Below, piece after piece: positions 40,180 to 48,359 of a stretch of 51,403 nt of DNA. The position numbers were made by a program, and so were the translations under genes. The first letter of the stretch is position 1. Every line of letters starts with the position of its first letter. This DNA comes from an uncultured Flavobacterium sp. Its GTDB lineage: Bacteria; Bacteroidota; Bacteroidia; Flavobacteriales; Flavobacteriaceae. Location of the stretch: NCBI RefSeq assembly GCF_946220915.1, contig NZ_CAMIHH010000011.1:1-51403 (forward strand). The letters run 5' to 3'. The notes under the pieces are model-generated. The model made no database searches and was not told the origin of the DNA. It saw only the letters and a program-made list of their open reading frames with translations.

Positions 40180-41571
40180 TTATTCTTTTACTACTTCATT
40201 TCCTTTCTCGTTCCACTCTTTCATCCCGGCAGAATAATTTTTAACCGTTATACCGTTTTTGGCAAGCAGTGATTGTGCTATGGCCGACCTGTCGCCACTC
40301 TGGCAATGTATTACTACCTGTTTGCCAGTATCAATTTTATCCAGGTTTTTTTCAAGTGTACCTACAAAAACATTGTCAGCGCCTTTAACGTGCCCGGCCT
40401 TATATTCACTTTCTCCGCGAACATCCACAATCTGCACACCATCTTTCCCTATATAAGACTTAAATTCTTCTATATCAATTATCTCACTGCTTTGGGTCTG
40501 TATCCCAAGTGACGTAATATCATTCACATAGCCTATAATATTGTCGAGGCCTATTCGCATCAGCTTTCGGGTAAGGTCATCCATCTGGCCTTCATCAGCC
40601 ACCAGTATAAACTGCTCATCATAACTAAGTATCCATCCGCACCATGTGGCAAAAGAGTTATTACCCTGTATATTAATAGTGCCTGGCAAGTGTTCCTTGG
40701 CGAAGTCAAATTTATTGCGGGTATCAATCACTTTAATCCCTTTAGTATAAGCCTCATTAAATTCATCTTTGCTAAGTTTTCTATGCTTTGGCACTTCAAT
40801 AAGCAGGGGGCGGTCAACCTTGTTGAGATGTTTCATCATTGCAAAATATTTTGGGGGCTCCGGCTGTCCGTCCAGTAAATAATCCACAAAGCCCTGCTCG
40901 TTATTTTCATATTGAAACGCCCAGTTGCGTATCAGTTCATATCCTACCGTAGAGCTTGGCACCGCACCCAGCGCCTTACCGCAGGCCGATCCGGCACCAT
41001 GGCCCGGCCATACCTGTACATATTCCGGCAGTGCCGTAAAACGCTGTATGGAGTCATACATCTGCCTTGCACCTTTTTCCTGTGTCCCTGTAAATCCTGC
41101 CGCTTTTTCCAAAAGGTCCGGGCGGCCTATATCGCCTACAAAAACAAAATCGCCTGTAAATACCATCACGGGCTTATCAGTAGCCGGGTGGTCGGTCAAG
41201 AGAAAACTAATGCTCTCAGGGGTGTGACCCGGTGTATGCAGCACTTCCAGTGTCAGGTTGCCTACCGAAATTTTATCACCATGCTTCAGCCCTCTATGGT
41301 CAAACTCATACTGCCAGCCATCACCACCCTCATCCGACAGGTACATTTTAGCCCCTGTAACGGCAGCCAGCTCGCGCGAACCGGCAAGAAAGTCGGCATG
41401 GATGTGCGTCTCTGCAATATGTGTAATTTTCATATTGTTCTGCGCCGCAATTTCCAGGTAGGTGTCAATATCCCTTTTGGCATCAATTACAATGGCTTCT
41501 CCTTTTGCCTGGCAGCCTATAAAATAGCTGGCCTGTGCCAGTGATTTATCGTATACGTGTTGAAAATACAT
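40180..41571 (-). CDS. MBL-fold/rhodanese fusion, persulfide dioxygenase-like
   Basis: 463 residues. Residues 1-250 are an ETHE1-type metallo-beta-lactamase fold: E-T-H-I-H-A-D-F-L-A-G, H-T-P-G-H-T-P-E-S, G-D-F-V-F-V-G-D-I-G-R-P-D, V-W-P-G-H-G. ETHE1 enzymes oxidise glutathione persulfide to sulfite. Two rhodanese domains follow: the first (about 265-350) has no Cys in its loop (L-V-A-D-E-G-Q-M) and is probably inactive, the second (about 370-460) has H-C-Q-S-G-D-R-S. First gene of the operon running to cydB, with its own dyad-controlled promoter (41614-41657). The protein takes the persulfide made by SQR (50096-51358). Confidence 0.9.
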   Translation of the reverse strand: MYFQHVYDKSLAQASYFIGCQAKGEAIVIDAKRDIDTYLEIAAQNNMKITHIAETHIHADFLAGSRELAAVTGAKMYLSDEGGDGWQYEFDHRGLKHGDKISVGNLTLEVLHTPGHTPESISFLLTDHPATDKPVMVFTGDFVFVGDIGRPDLLEKAAGFTGTQEKGARQMYDSIQRFTALPEYVQVWPGHGAGSACGKALGAVPSSTVGYELIRNWAFQYENNEQGFVDYLLDGQPEPPKYFAMMKHLNKVDRPLLIEVPKHRKLSKDEFNEAYTKGIKVIDTRNKFDFAKEHLPGTINIQGNNSFATWCGWILSYDEQFILVADEGQMDDLTRKLMRIGLDNIIGYVNDITSLGIQTQSSEIIDIEEFKSYIGKDGVQIVDVRGESEYKAGHVKGADNVFVGTLEKNLDKIDTGKQVVIHCQSGDRSAIAQSLLAKNGITVKNYSAGMKEWNEKGNEVVKE

Positions 41572-41613
41572 ACTGTTTATTTTTTTAAGTTGTTATTATC
41601 TCTTATTGTGAAG

Positions 41614-41657
41614 TAAAGTTACGAAGCAAAATAAGCCTGTGCAGTAACAATTGTTAC
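41614..41657 (-). promoter_or_regulatory. Promoter with Crp-type dyad upstream of MBL-rhodanese operon
   Basis: Perfect palindrome GTAACAATTGTTAC at 41644-41657; its centre is 29.5 nt upstream of the -7 box TAACTTTA (minus strand 41621-41614). Transcription would start near 41607. Confidence 0.7.
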
Positions 41658-41665
41658 ATAAAGGA

Positions 41666-42460
41666 TTATTTAATAAAAAGTTCTTTAACCATAATGTACA
41701 CTCCCATAAGCAACACAAAATAGCCAAAGCCTTTCTTAAGCTTTTCTCCGTCTATTTTGCGCGAGGCCAATATGCCTATAAAGATACCTGCAACAGCAAC
41801 CGCTGTAAAGGGTAGTAAAAAGCTCCAGTCAATATCCTGGCCGAAAGCATCGCCCGCAAAACCCGCCAAGGACTGGATGGCTATGATGAATAACGATGTG
41901 CCGACGGCGTTCTTCATAGGCAGCCCTGCAAGGAATACCAGGGCCGGGATAATAAGGAAACCGCCACCGGCACCTACAGCGCCTGCAAGCAGGCCTGTAA
42001 CAATACCACTTATTATTATTTTTCCTTTAGATAGCTCTTCAGCGCCTGCAACAATAGGAGCCGAACGTATCATCTTGAGCGCAGCCAAGAGCATTATGGC
42101 AGCGAAAAGCACCATTAACAGCAAAGGTTTTGTCACGGCAAAATTTTTAGCAGTAACAATTGTGTGGGGAATGGCAGGAATAAGGAAGGCACGCACAAGG
42201 TAGGCAATGATGAGCGACGGGATACCAAACAGCATGACGATAGTGAAATTCACATTGTGCTGGTACGCATTGCGGAGCCCTCCCACAAGGGCGGTCCCCC
42301 CCACCACAAACAGTGAGTACCCTGTTGCGGTAACAGCATCAAAACCTAAAATGTACACTAAAATCGGAACGGTAAGTATAGAACCGCCGCTGCCAACAAG
42401 GCCAAGGGAAACCCCTACAAGCAAGGCCATAAAATAGCCTGATATCGCTAAAAGATCCAT
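41666..42460 (-). CDS. TauE/SafE family sulfite/sulfonate exporter
   Basis: 264 residues, eight membrane segments. Family repeats G-S-G-G-S-I-L-T-V-P-I-L-V and G-A-G-G-G-F-L-I-I-P-A-L-V are present. TauE proteins export sulfite, sulfoacetate or related anions. Next to a persulfide dioxygenase, whose product is sulfite, sulfite export is the natural reading. It has its own dyad-controlled promoter. Confidence 0.9.
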   Translation of the reverse strand: MDLLAISGYFMALLVGVSLGLVGSGGSILTVPILVYILGFDAVTATGYSLFVVGGTALVGGLRNAYQHNVNFTIVMLFGIPSLIIAYLVRAFLIPAIPHTIVTAKNFAVTKPLLLMVLFAAIMLLAALKMIRSAPIVAGAEELSKGKIIISGIVTGLLAGAVGAGGGFLIIPALVFLAGLPMKNAVGTSLFIIAIQSLAGFAGDAFGQDIDWSFLLPFTAVAVAGIFIGILASRKIDGEKLKKGFGYFVLLMGVYIMVKELFIK

Positions 42461-42484
42461 ACGATTGTCTTTATAAATATCAGG

Positions 42485-42528
42485 CTAAAGTAGTATAGTA
42501 AAAATGGGTATACAGTAACAAAGGTTAC
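42485..42528 (-). promoter_or_regulatory. Promoter with Crp-type dyad upstream of tauE
   Basis: Dyad GTAAC-AAAG-GTTAC at 42515-42528; -7-like TACTTTAG on the minus strand at 42492-42485. The centre-to-box distance is 29.5 nt, as at the other three sites. Confidence 0.7.
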
Positions 42529-42537
42529 ACAAACGGT

Positions 42538-43164
42538 TTATTTTAAAAGTACTATAGTGTTGCGGTTAAGTTTTATTACCCCCTCATTTTCAAGTGCTTT
42601 TAAAAGGCGCGATATTACAACGCGTGAGGTATTAAGCTCGTAGGCAATTTCCTGGTGTGTATTGGCTATTGTCCGAGACTGGTTCACTTTTGCTTTTTCC
42701 TTCAGGTAATTTAAAAGCCGCTCGTCCATTTTCATAAAAGCCAGGTTATCTATGGCAGACAGCATTTCGCTCAGCCTTTTATTGTAGCTGCTGAACACAA
42801 AGTTGCGCCAGCTTTTGTATTTGCCCAGCCATTCTTCCATTTTTGCTACAGGTATCATGGCTACGGTGCCTTTGGTTTCGGCAATGGCACGTATCTCACT
42901 TTTGGTGTCACCCAGGCAGCAGGCCAGTGTCATGGCACAGGTATCGCCTTTTTCAAGAAAATACAGCAACAGCTCGCCTTCATTACGGTCTTCCCGTAAT
43001 ATTTTTATAGCGCCCTTTATAAGCAGGGGCATCTGGCGGATGTACTGGCCAATCTCAATGAGGTAATCCCCTTCATTAAAATCCATTATGCTTGCCACAC
43101 CTGCAATCTCTTCTATGAGCTTGGGTTCAAAAATAGTACTGTACGCTTGTGTAAGTTCGTTCAT
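42538..43164 (-). CDS. Crp/Fnr-family transcriptional regulator
   Basis: 208 residues. Residues 1-125 form the cyclic-nucleotide-type beta-roll sensor (G-D-Y-L-I-E-I-G-Q-Y, L-L-L-Y-F-L-E-K-G-D-T-C-A-M-T) and residues about 145-208 the winged HTH with T-H-Q-E-I-A-Y-E-L-N-T-S-R-V-V-I-S-R-L-L. It has C-C in M-T-L-A-C-C-L-G-D; there is no N-terminal Fnr-type iron-sulfur Cys cluster. It lies in the middle of the sulfur genes and is the obvious candidate to bind the four GTAAC-N4-GTTAC sites. The signal (persulfide, redox) is not known. Confidence 0.92.
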   Translation of the reverse strand: MNELTQAYSTIFEPKLIEEIAGVASIMDFNEGDYLIEIGQYIRQMPLLIKGAIKILREDRNEGELLLYFLEKGDTCAMTLACCLGDTKSEIRAIAETKGTVAMIPVAKMEEWLGKYKSWRNFVFSSYNKRLSEMLSAIDNLAFMKMDERLLNYLKEKAKVNQSRTIANTHQEIAYELNTSRVVISRLLKALENEGVIKLNRNTIVLLK

Positions 43165-43196
43165 ATTTAAAGATTGGCTTATTGTAAAGATACAAA

Positions 43197-43610
43197 TTAA
43201 TGCGGTAGTCTATCTTTAATAAGGCCATATACCCATGTACCGGCAACAGCGCCGGCTATGACGATAAGAATCGGGAAAAAACCCGCACCCAGCAGTGTAA
43301 ACATAGGACCCGGGCAGGCCCCTGCCAGTGCCCAACCCACGCCAAAAATAATACCCCCATACATATAACGGGAAAAGCTTTTTTCTTTCGGGACAAAATC
43401 AATTGTGCTGCCACCCATATGTTTAAGTTTACGCCTTTTTATAATTTGGACTATAATGATGCCCAACACCAGTGCAGAACCGATGATGCCGTACATGTGA
43501 AATGATCTGAACTGGAACATTTCGTAAATGCGGAACCACGATGCGGCTTCCGACTTAAACATCACGATACCAAAAAAGATGCCGATGAGTAAAAAAAGTA
43601 CGTTTTTCAT
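43197..43610 (-). CDS. DUF6691/YeeE-YedE half transporter (second half)
   Basis: 137 residues, four membrane segments, with the conserved A-L-A-G-A-C-P-G-P Cys motif of the YeeE/YedE (thiosulfate-permease) fold. E. coli YeeE is a thiosulfate uptake channel with such Cys. Here the fold is split: this half and the one at 44953-45510 flank the porin gene. Confidence 0.88.
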   Translation of the reverse strand: MKNVLFLLIGIFFGIVMFKSEAASWFRIYEMFQFRSFHMYGIIGSALVLGIIIVQIIKRRKLKHMGGSTIDFVPKEKSFSRYMYGGIIFGVGWALAGACPGPMFTLLGAGFFPILIVIAGAVAGTWVYGLIKDRLPH

Positions 43611-43621
43611 TTTTTATATTT

Positions 43622-44950
43622 TTAAAAATTAAAATTACTAATAATGTTAAGCTGACTGTAATCGCTGATATTAAATACAGCTGCCGGGGTGTGGAGGTTT
43701 TTGTCTTCACGCCACACATAGAGTAGATCAATATCCAGCCCTTCTAAAAATCCTTTAAAACTGTAATGTAGCCTGCTGTTTACCTGGTAATAATCATCGA
43801 GCCCATATTTATTGAACATATAATTCTCTGCTCCCGGACCTTCAACAACAGTGGCATCAATAGCGGCACTCAGCCTGCTTCCTTTAAACGCGTACTGAAG
43901 GCTTATCTTTACCACATCAGCATTTCCAAATCCCTCGATACGGCTCCGCGGCATAGAGGTATAAAACTGGTCGCGCCCCAACTCCTTGGGAAACAGGTAC
44001 CGTCCCGTCGCAAGGGCTTTAGTATAGGCTACAGAGGCTTGGAAACCAAAATAGTTATACCCTACCATTGTGCTGACTACCTGTCCGTTTTCACCGGGCT
44101 GCAGGTAGCGGTTCGCATAGGGAATATCCTCTTGTGCACCATAAGGCACCTGGTAGGAGTACTGAACGCCCGCCGAGAGAAATTTACCGTGATATAATGC
44201 CTCTGCCCAGGCCGTATTCAATAGTTTATCAATGTGGGTACCCCAAAGGTTGAGGTTAAAGTTACCCGCTCTTTTATGTATGCCTGCAAGTGCAACCACA
44301 TTGGTAGTAATATAATCTCCATAATCTGCCTTTGTCCCATCGGTCATATACCCATTGCTTAAAAGCCCAATGGCCTGGTCAAACGTAAACCATTCTGTCA
44401 TACTGCGGGGCGACACGCCGTTTAAAACCGTCATATTCACAGTTAATGTTGAATCCACGGTGATGTGGCTGTTGATACCCTGAAAGGCAAAGCCTTTCAT
44501 ACGCCCGTCGCTTTTGTTGATCAGGGGATGGTATTCCAAAGGTATTTTGCCCACGGCGATGTATGAGTTTTTGTATCGGTATTTAAGGAATAGTTCCTCC
44601 ATCCGGTCCAGGTCATAAAAATTATCGGGTTTATTAAGGTCAAACAATTCACGTTCCCATTTAGACGACTTCCCCGTAACCGGGTCTATAGCATCAAGGT
44701 TAGCACCGAAGGTCTTAAAGGTAAAAACCCCCGAAACACCAGCCGTGAAACCTTTAAATTCTTTGGTAGTATAACCTATTAGCCCTCCGGTGGCATTGGC
44801 ATGGTAATTTTTCAGGTTATGGTTATTTGTTTCCATAAAATAATTGCGGATGTGGCCTTCGGCTTTACCTCCCTCAAAGTAATGCAGCAGGCTTTTTTCC
44901 TGTCCCTGCGCTGTCAGAACGGATAGAAGTAAAAAAGCCAGTACCCGCAT
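43622..44950 (-). CDS. Outer-membrane porin (OprD-like beta-barrel)
   Basis: 442 residues with a signal peptide (ends L-T-A-Q-G-Q) and a chain of alternating hydrophobic strands rich in Tyr and Gly, ending in Phe (N-I-I-S-N-F-N-F), as for outer-membrane barrels. The pattern and length resemble OprD-family porins in Bacteroidetes. It is between the two halves of YeeE/YedE with gaps of 2 and 11 nt, so it probably admits the same substrate through the outer membrane. Confidence 0.82.
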   Translation of the reverse strand: MRVLAFLLLSVLTAQGQEKSLLHYFEGGKAEGHIRNYFMETNNHNLKNYHANATGGLIGYTTKEFKGFTAGVSGVFTFKTFGANLDAIDPVTGKSSKWERELFDLNKPDNFYDLDRMEELFLKYRYKNSYIAVGKIPLEYHPLINKSDGRMKGFAFQGINSHITVDSTLTVNMTVLNGVSPRSMTEWFTFDQAIGLLSNGYMTDGTKADYGDYITTNVVALAGIHKRAGNFNLNLWGTHIDKLLNTAWAEALYHGKFLSAGVQYSYQVPYGAQEDIPYANRYLQPGENGQVVSTMVGYNYFGFQASVAYTKALATGRYLFPKELGRDQFYTSMPRSRIEGFGNADVVKISLQYAFKGSRLSAAIDATVVEGPGAENYMFNKYGLDDYYQVNSRLHYSFKGFLEGLDIDLLYVWREDKNLHTPAAVFNISDYSQLNIISNFNF

Positions 44951-44952
44951 AG

Positions 44953-45510
44953 CTAAAACAGTATGGGAAACAGCAGGTGTACCATAACCAGCCCACCGAT
45001 AAAAAAACCTAGTACCGCAATAAGCGAGGGCAATTGCAGGTTGCTAAGCCCTGATATGGCATGTCCCGATGTACATCCGCCCGCATAACGGGCGCCGAAG
45101 CCTACCAAAAACCCGCCAACGAGTAATAACACTATGGTTTTTAACGAAGAAAAGGCACTGTTACCAAATAGCTCTGTAGGCAGGTAGCCGCTACCGGCGC
45201 TTTCAAATCCTTTTTGCTTAAGGTTAGCTATTACCTCAGGGCTGATATCCGGCACAGGATTAGCCGACAGGAAATGCATGGCAATAAAGCCACCTAGTAC
45301 AGCGCCTGCCATTACAAAAAGGTTCCAGCGCTGGCCGCGCCAGTCAAAACAAAAGAAATCACAGTTTTTCCCCGCACCCAGTGCAGCGCAAACCGTTCGG
45401 AGGTTAGACGACATGCCGAAATTCTTCCCGGCAAACAAAAGCGCCGCCATGGTGGCAGCAATAAGCGGCCCGGATACATACCAGGGCCACGGTTCATAAA
45501 TCCAGCTCAT
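44953..45510 (-). CDS. YeeE/YedE-type half transporter (first half)
   Basis: 185 residues, four to five membrane segments. The conserved Y-A-G-G-C-T-S-G-H-A-I-S-G-L-S motif carries the Cys used by YeeE in binding thiosulfate. First gene of a three-gene operon (half, porin, half) with its own dyad-controlled promoter. Thiosulfate or related sulfur transport is inferred. Confidence 0.9.
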   Translation of the reverse strand: MSWIYEPWPWYVSGPLIAATMAALLFAGKNFGMSSNLRTVCAALGAGKNCDFFCFDWRGQRWNLFVMAGAVLGGFIAMHFLSANPVPDISPEVIANLKQKGFESAGSGYLPTELFGNSAFSSLKTIVLLLVGGFLVGFGARYAGGCTSGHAISGLSNLQLPSLIAVLGFFIGGLVMVHLLFPILF

Positions 45511-45532
45511 ACCTAATTATTTTAATGAGTTG

Positions 45533-45576
45533 CAAAGTAAGCCTGTGGGGTAAAGCCTGTCAGTATCATTTGTTAC
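45533..45576 (-). promoter_or_regulatory. Promoter with Crp-type dyad upstream of yeeE
   Basis: Dyad GTATC-ATTT-GTTAC (45563-45576), one mismatch from consensus; -7-like TTACTTTG on the minus strand (45540-45533). Centre-to-box distance is 29.5 nt. Confidence 0.65.
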
Positions 45577-45616
45577 ACAACCCAAAATTTATGATAAGTG
45601 TTAAAGTTTTAGCAGT

Positions 45617-45660
45617 GTAACTTTTGTTACACTTTCCTGTTGATATTATGAGTTACTTTG
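45617..45660 (+). promoter_or_regulatory. Promoter with Crp-type dyad for the SoxB-like operon
   Basis: Dyad GTAAC-TTTT-GTTAC (45617-45630), which extends to GTGTAAC/GTTACAC, and -7-like TTACTTTG (45653-45660). The centre-to-box distance is again 29.5 nt. This is the best of the four sites. Confidence 0.72.
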
Positions 45661-45681
45661 AAAAATAAAACTTACAGTTTG

Positions 45682-46017
45682 ATGCAACTGCCGAAAAGGT
45701 ACATACAGCTCATTATACTATTGCTCACGGTGCTTATTGCCACACCGTGCAGTATTAAAAAGTTGTATAACAATGCTATCGGCGTAGAAACATCCCACAA
45801 AGCACAAAGTGGCAGTGCCAAAGTGCATTGCCAGGCTTTTGTAGCGGATAAAAAAGAGTTCGCTAAAAAAACAACTGCTTTTGCTACACCCGGTTTCCAA
45901 CCATTTCTTGTTGCCATTGCTCCTCAAGGATGCGGCAGCAAAAAAACAAACCATTTTTACCTTCAGCAAAAAGAGAAGGTTCCCTCTTATCTGTTATACC
46001 GCAGCTTACTGATTTGA
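45682..46017 (+). CDS. Small Cys-containing secreted protein heading the sulfur operon
   Basis: 111 residues from ATG 45682; a TTG 24 nt earlier is part of the -7 region and disfavoured. Residues 1-21 form a hydrophobic segment (R-Y-I-Q-L-I-I-L-L-L-T-V-L) that ends near A-T-P-C, a possible lipoprotein or signal sequence. Further Cys occur in V-H-C-Q-A and Q-G-C-G-S. I do not know the family. It is the first gene after the dyad promoter, so it is presumably part of the system. Confidence 0.68.
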   Translation: MQLPKRYIQLIILLLTVLIATPCSIKKLYNNAIGVETSHKAQSGSAKVHCQAFVADKKEFAKKTTAFATPGFQPFLVAIAPQGCGSKKTNHFYLQQKEKVPSYLLYRSLLI

Positions 46018-46067
46018 TTACGAATGATTTCGTACGCGTAAATCATTTTTAATCTAAATCCGTTTTT

Positions 46068-46496
46068 ATGACTCAGGACGTTAAAGTCAGTGGCTTTTCT
46101 GTATTACTATTCAGGATAGCCCTAAGCATCATTTTTATATTTGCCGGGGTAGCGCATCTTGCACATCCCGATAAGGTTGCAGCCCGTATCAATAAAGCTG
46201 CCTTTCATGGCTTCGCTGCTTTATTCGGCGATGCCTACCTGTTGGGCCTCTTATCAGGTTATGCACTGCTGCTTTTTGGCCTTGCATTTATGCTAGGCAT
46301 TTACATAAGGTATTCCGCAATTATACTTGTCCTCATCCTTATCCCTATTACTATAACTATACAAATGGGTAACGGGCTTTTACATGGCCCGTTATGGAAA
46401 AATGTAGCCCTTTTTGGCGGGTTGCTTTTTTTTATCATCAACAACCCATCGTGCTATAGCCTTAAAAATTCATCAAAAAAAATACTACAATCATGA
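46068..46496 (+). CDS. DoxX family membrane protein
   Basis: 142 residues, four membrane segments. R-I-A-L-S-I-I-F-I-F-A-G-V-A-H-L and L-L-S-G-Y-A-L-L-L-F-G-L fit DoxX. In thiosulfate:quinone oxidoreductase DoxD/DoxX-type subunits feed electrons from thiosulfate to quinone. Here it lies with DsrE and SoxB-like genes, so an electron-transfer role is plausible. Its stop overlaps the DsrE start by 4 nt. Confidence 0.88.
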   Translation: MTQDVKVSGFSVLLFRIALSIIFIFAGVAHLAHPDKVAARINKAAFHGFAALFGDAYLLGLLSGYALLLFGLAFMLGIYIRYSAIILVLILIPITITIQMGNGLLHGPLWKNVALFGGLLFFIINNPSCYSLKNSSKKILQS

Positions 46497-46930
46497 AAAA
46501 GTTAATCCTACTGCTGTTACTGGGAACAGCATCACTTCTGCCAATAAATCTAATAGCCCAGGATTTACCTGTTACGCAGGTAGAAAATTCAATTAAAGCA
46601 GATGGCAAGTATGCTATGCTGGTACGCAATGCAGAGCATTTAAAGGCATCGGTTAAAACTGCGGCCGGGCTTATAAAGGAAAACCCTAAACTGGAATTCC
46701 AGATCGTGGTTTGCGGTGCGTTGGTTAAAGACCTTGTTAGCGACAGTGAAATACGCCAGCTTATGGACAAAGCTAAAAGTACAGGAATAAAAGTATTGGC
46801 CTGTGGCCTGTCCATGGATAAGTTTAGTATCACGGCAAAAGACCTCCCGGATTCGGTACAGGTAACCCAAAACGGCCTTATTTATATTTTCGGGCTACAG
46901 GAAAACGGATATAAAACGATAACATTATAG
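46493..46930 (+). CDS. Periplasmic DsrE-family protein 1
   Basis: 145 residues with a signal peptide (ends I-A-Q, residue 23). DsrE-like fold with Cys74 (I-V-V-C-G-A-L-V-K-D) and Cys104 (V-L-A-C-G-L-S-M). Cytoplasmic DsrE/TusD proteins carry persulfide on such Cys; this one is exported. The second exported homologue is at 47928. Confidence 0.88.
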   Translation: MKKLILLLLLGTASLLPINLIAQDLPVTQVENSIKADGKYAMLVRNAEHLKASVKTAAGLIKENPKLEFQIVVCGALVKDLVSDSEIRQLMDKAKSTGIKVLACGLSMDKFSITAKDLPDSVQVTQNGLIYIFGLQENGYKTITL

Positions 46931-46991
46931 ATAAAACGTTTACTGCACCTGCAAACTTGCACGTTGTAGTATTTGATACAGTAGCATACTA

Positions 46992-47912
46992 ATGACATAT
47001 AAAAAAATAATATTCTTTATCCTCTTGGCGGCCTGCCTTACGGCGTATGTTTCGGCACCCCTCGCCCTGGCAGTGGGTATAGCCTTTGCTATTTTTATTG
47101 GAAACCCCTACGCAAAGGAAAGCGGGAAAACCGTGAAGCATCTTTTAAAAATAGCCATTGTAGGCCTGGGCTTTGGCATGAACTTTTTCAGCGCCGTCAA
47201 GGCGGGCCGGGAAGGTTTGCTTTTTACCATTGGGACCATAGTACTGGTACTAAGCCTCGGTTACCTTTTGGGCAAACTATTAAAGATCGATCCTAAAACA
47301 TCCTACCTTATCTCATCAGGCACCGCTATTTGCGGGGGAAGCGCCATAGCAGCCGTAGCACCCTTAAACGGGGCCAGCCCAAAGCAGATAAGTGTGGCGC
47401 TGGGTACGGTATTTACCCTAAATGCGCTGGCGCTTTTGCTGTTTCCGGCAATAGGTCACCTGGCGGGGCTTAGCCAGCACCAGTTTGGTCTGTGGAGCGC
47501 TATTGCCATACACGATACCAGCTCGGTGGTGGGTGCGGCCTCTGCCTACGGCGATGAAGCCCTGCAGGTGGCCACTACCGTTAAACTGGGCCGTGCCTTA
47601 TGGATCATTCCGCTTTCCCTGTTTACCGTAGCCATCAACCGGGGCAGTACCCGTAAACTATCCATCCCTTATTTTATACTGTTCTTTATCGCGGCCATGA
47701 TTGTAAGTACATTATTGCCGCAATACCAGGAGCTATACGGCTGGATAACCTTCGGGGCTAAAAAAGCCCTTACGGTAACCTTATTCCTTATAGGGACAGG
47801 GCTGTCGCTGGAAACCATAAGGGCGGTCGGGGTCAAGGTATTTTTACAGGGCGTACTGCTGTGGATAACCATCAGCATCGTGTCGCTGGTAACCATCACA
47901 CTTGTTTATTAA
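46992..47912 (+). CDS. YeiH-family putative sulfate/sulfite exporter
   Basis: 306 residues, about ten membrane segments; PF03601 hallmarks V-G-L-G-F-G-M-N, I-S-S-G-T-A-I-C-G-G-S-A-I-A-A-V-A-P and I-A-I-H-D-T-S-S-V-V-G-A. Members are implicated in export of sulfur oxyanions or taurine-derived sulfite. In the SoxB-like operon it could remove sulfate or sulfite. Gap to DsrE 2 is 15 nt. Confidence 0.88.
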   Translation: MTYKKIIFFILLAACLTAYVSAPLALAVGIAFAIFIGNPYAKESGKTVKHLLKIAIVGLGFGMNFFSAVKAGREGLLFTIGTIVLVLSLGYLLGKLLKIDPKTSYLISSGTAICGGSAIAAVAPLNGASPKQISVALGTVFTLNALALLLFPAIGHLAGLSQHQFGLWSAIAIHDTSSVVGAASAYGDEALQVATTVKLGRALWIIPLSLFTVAINRGSTRKLSIPYFILFFIAAMIVSTLLPQYQELYGWITFGAKKALTVTLFLIGTGLSLETIRAVGVKVFLQGVLLWITISIVSLVTITLVY

Positions 47913-47927
47913 TTTAAAATCTAAAAC

Positions 47928-48347
47928 ATGAAAAACTTTTTAATACTACTTATTATGGCCACTGCGCCCGTTACGGCAAACGCACAGGCAAAAAAAGCAG
48001 AAAAGCACAGGGTGGTCTTCCAGATGAGCACTGCTGATGCGCAGGAACAGCAAGGGCTTATACGTAACCTTATCCACCTTTTGGAAGGCTGGGGCGATAC
48101 TTTTGAAGCGGAAGTCGTGGCTCACGGGCCGGGAATCACTTTTGTAACCAATCAGTCTGTGGTAGCCGGGGAGGTAAAAAAACTCGCTGCAAAAGGGATA
48201 AAATTTGTAGCCTGCGAAAACACCATGAAACAAAAGGATATTAAACAATCTGACCTGCTGCAAGGGGTAGGCACAGTACCCATGGGGCTTGCCGAAATAG
48301 TCCTCAAACAGGAAGAAGGATGGGCTTATATAAAAGGAAATTTTTAA
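47928..48347 (+). CDS. Periplasmic DsrE-family protein 2
   Basis: 139 residues with a signal peptide (ends A-N-A-Q, residue 20). DsrE-like fold; the Cys at 96 (F-V-A-C-E-N-T-M) aligns with Cys104 of DsrE 1 (A-C-G-L-S-M). It has V-V-A-H-G-P-G where DsrE 1 has V-V-C-G, so the upstream Cys is lost. It lies 12 nt before the SoxB-like gene, so a direct partnership is likely. Confidence 0.88.
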   Translation: MKNFLILLIMATAPVTANAQAKKAEKHRVVFQMSTADAQEQQGLIRNLIHLLEGWGDTFEAEVVAHGPGITFVTNQSVVAGEVKKLAAKGIKFVACENTMKQKDIKQSDLLQGVGTVPMGLAEIVLKQEEGWAYIKGNF

Positions 48348-48359
48348 AATTACGATATC

